46,043 nt of DNA from a virus. Shown here in pieces: positions 45,220 through 46,043 of this stretch; position 1 is the stretch's first letter, and the number at the start of each line of letters is the position of its first letter. The translations under genes and the position numbers were made by a program. The notes under the pieces were generated by a model, which was not told where the DNA came from, made no database searches, and worked only from the letters and a program-made list of their open reading frames with translations. The DNA lies in the IMG/VR virus record IMGVR_UViG_3300031715_000010, positions 1 through 46,043 of that record; one strand, 5' to 3'.

Positions 45220-45376
45220 CGTCGGAAAGGACCAGGAACGCCCCGCGCAAAACGAAATAAGCGCCGGGAAGGAAGAGGGCGAGCCAGCCGAGCCAGCTGC
45301 CGGTCGCCCTCCACATGGCGAGGGCGAGGAAGAGGACGAACAGGCCTTGCAGAAGCTCGCCGATTCCTCGCCCCAT
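45209..45376 (-). CDS. Small two-helix membrane protein
   Basis: 55 residues from ATG 45376 with AGGGAGGG upstream. MGRGIGELLQGLFVLFLALA forms one helix, then GSWLGWLALFLPGAYFVLRG a second, and an acidic tail (SDDDG). The topology suits a holin or exclusion protein. It follows the PEP-CTERM gene by 11 bp, probably co-transcribed, and overlaps the next gene by 11 bases. Confidence 0.65.
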   Translation of the reverse strand: MGRGIGELLQGLFVLFLALAMWRATGSWLGWLALFLPGAYFVLRGAFLVLSDDDG

Positions 45377-45387
45377 GGCGTCCCTCC

Positions 45388-45945
45388 CTATAAGGCGAAG
45401 CGGTCCAGGCGCCGCTGGCGGCCGATCAGCCCGACCAGGCCGAAGCCGACCAGAACCATCGCCCAGGTCGACGGCTCCGGCACCGTCGCGGTCGCGGTGC
45501 CGTCAATGGCGATATGAATCGGCGAGGCTCCGCTCAGGCCGGCGATCTCGGCGAAATAATTGCCGGCGGCGACCCGGTCGGGAAGGACGGTCGCCTCCTG
45601 GCCGCCGACGACATTGACGATGGCCGAGCTTTCGATCAGCGCCCCGGCCGGGATGAAGGGCGGCGTCGCTCCGGTGGTCGACCACAGGTTGAGGCTGAGC
45701 GATCCGTCGACCACCCGCTGCAAGCCGGTGGCGCTGTCGCTCATCGACAGCGTCACCGTCTCGGCGACCGGAAGGTTGAACTCGAAAAACTGAGCGAAGG
45801 CCGCGCCGAGGCCGGGGGTCTGCTCGGCCGGCAGGGGCAGGCTTTCGTTGAGGATCGAGCCGATATTTTCGACGGTGGTCACCACCGCATGCGCAGGCCA
45901 GGCGCAGGCGGCGAGATCCGCTCCAAGCAATAGTCTTTTCAACAT
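45388..45945 (-). CDS. PEP-CTERM (PEPxxWA type) surface protein
   Basis: 185 residues. An N-terminal signal peptide (MLKRLLLGADLAACAWPAHA; Asp10 here, Val10 in the left copy) is followed by a beta-rich body with no Cys. The C-terminus has VPEPSTWAM at 155-163, a hydrophobic stretch (VLVGFGLVGLIG) and basic RQRR. This tripartite tail is the PEP-CTERM signal processed by exosortase in Gram-negative bacteria, usually for export to the outer surface. No exosortase gene lies in the window, so the host would supply it. First gene of the leftward operon, behind a terminator. A lysogenic-conversion function is inferred. Confidence 0.85.
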   Translation of the reverse strand: MLKRLLLGADLAACAWPAHAVVTTVENIGSILNESLPLPAEQTPGLGAAFAQFFEFNLPVAETVTLSMSDSATGLQRVVDGSLSLNLWSTTGATPPFIPAGALIESSAIVNVVGGQEATVLPDRVAAGNYFAEIAGLSGASPIHIAIDGTATATVPEPSTWAMVLVGFGLVGLIGRQRRLDRFAL

Positions 45946-46043
45946 GACGTCACCCTTTCTTCTTTGAAAACCCGCCAGGGAAATCCTGCCGGGATCCCGC
46001 TTAAAGACGACGCCACGATCGCCAATCTTCCAAAAACCCTATC
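45895..46043. repeat. Terminal direct repeat, right copy
   Basis: Identical to 1-149 except T at 45917 (A at 23). Contains the start of the PEP-CTERM gene, its ribosome site and the upstream terminator (45967-45993). See the left copy for interpretation. Confidence 0.95.

Overview
The window is one complete genome of a temperate, podovirus-like phage (or its circularised prophage form). The host is probably a high-GC alphaproteobacterium, Rhizobiales or a relative. The last 149 bases repeat the first 149 with a single mismatch, so the molecule closes on itself with about 45,894 unique bases. The reasons for the host guess are the GC-rich coding, a tRNA-Pro(CGG) fragment at the attachment site, a PEPxxWA-type C-terminal sorting signal in one phage protein, and an alphaproteobacterial-style parS site. 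All gene functions are read from sequence motifs and recalled families; no database search was made.

Layout. Positions 151-2695 hold a leftward run of small, translationally coupled genes (zinc-finger mini-proteins, conserved phage proteins). It starts near a control region at 2700-3040 with GTCTCA repeats, an operator, a parS palindrome and the promoter of a serine recombinase (3039-3698). Positions 4161-6067 carry an ArdC-type antirestriction gene and three small genes. Positions 6123-10957 hold assorted accessory genes: a leaderless small-secreted-protein and HTH operon, a TerS-like paralogue, a Pro/Gly-rich protein and two tandem membrane coiled-coil paralogues. Positions 11039-13543 are a leftward early operon (Cro-like HTH, VRR-NUC nuclease, replication protein). 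Positions 13654-13977 encode the CI-like repressor. Positions 14058-18965 are a rightward recombination operon (ERF, YqaJ exonuclease, NinB, HNH, excisionase, integrase). It ends at an attP that contains the 3' part of a tRNA-Pro(CGG) gene flanked by tandem arm repeats.

Positions 20126-39507 are one long leftward late operon: portal, scaffold, DUF5309/SU10-type capsid, adaptor, fibres, tail hub, tail lysozyme and large low-complexity putative internal virion proteins. From 39727 the rightward genes are a Pro/Gly repeat protein, a GH19-like endolysin and TerL. A second leftward operon (45945 to 42315) begins with a PEP-CTERM protein and includes a TerS candidate.

Regulation is unusually legible. 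A 17-bp operator, GTTGCC-N5-GGCAAC, occurs at about eleven places, nearly all in control regions: the repressor/Cro switch, the recombination operon, xis, both sides of attP, and the portal promoter region. A second palindrome, GGGGA-N2/3-TCCCC, controls ardC and the 6675 operon. At five promoters the operator begins exactly 10 bp after the first base of the -35 hexamer. At four promoters the start codon sits about 35 bp after the -35, which suggests leaderless mRNAs.
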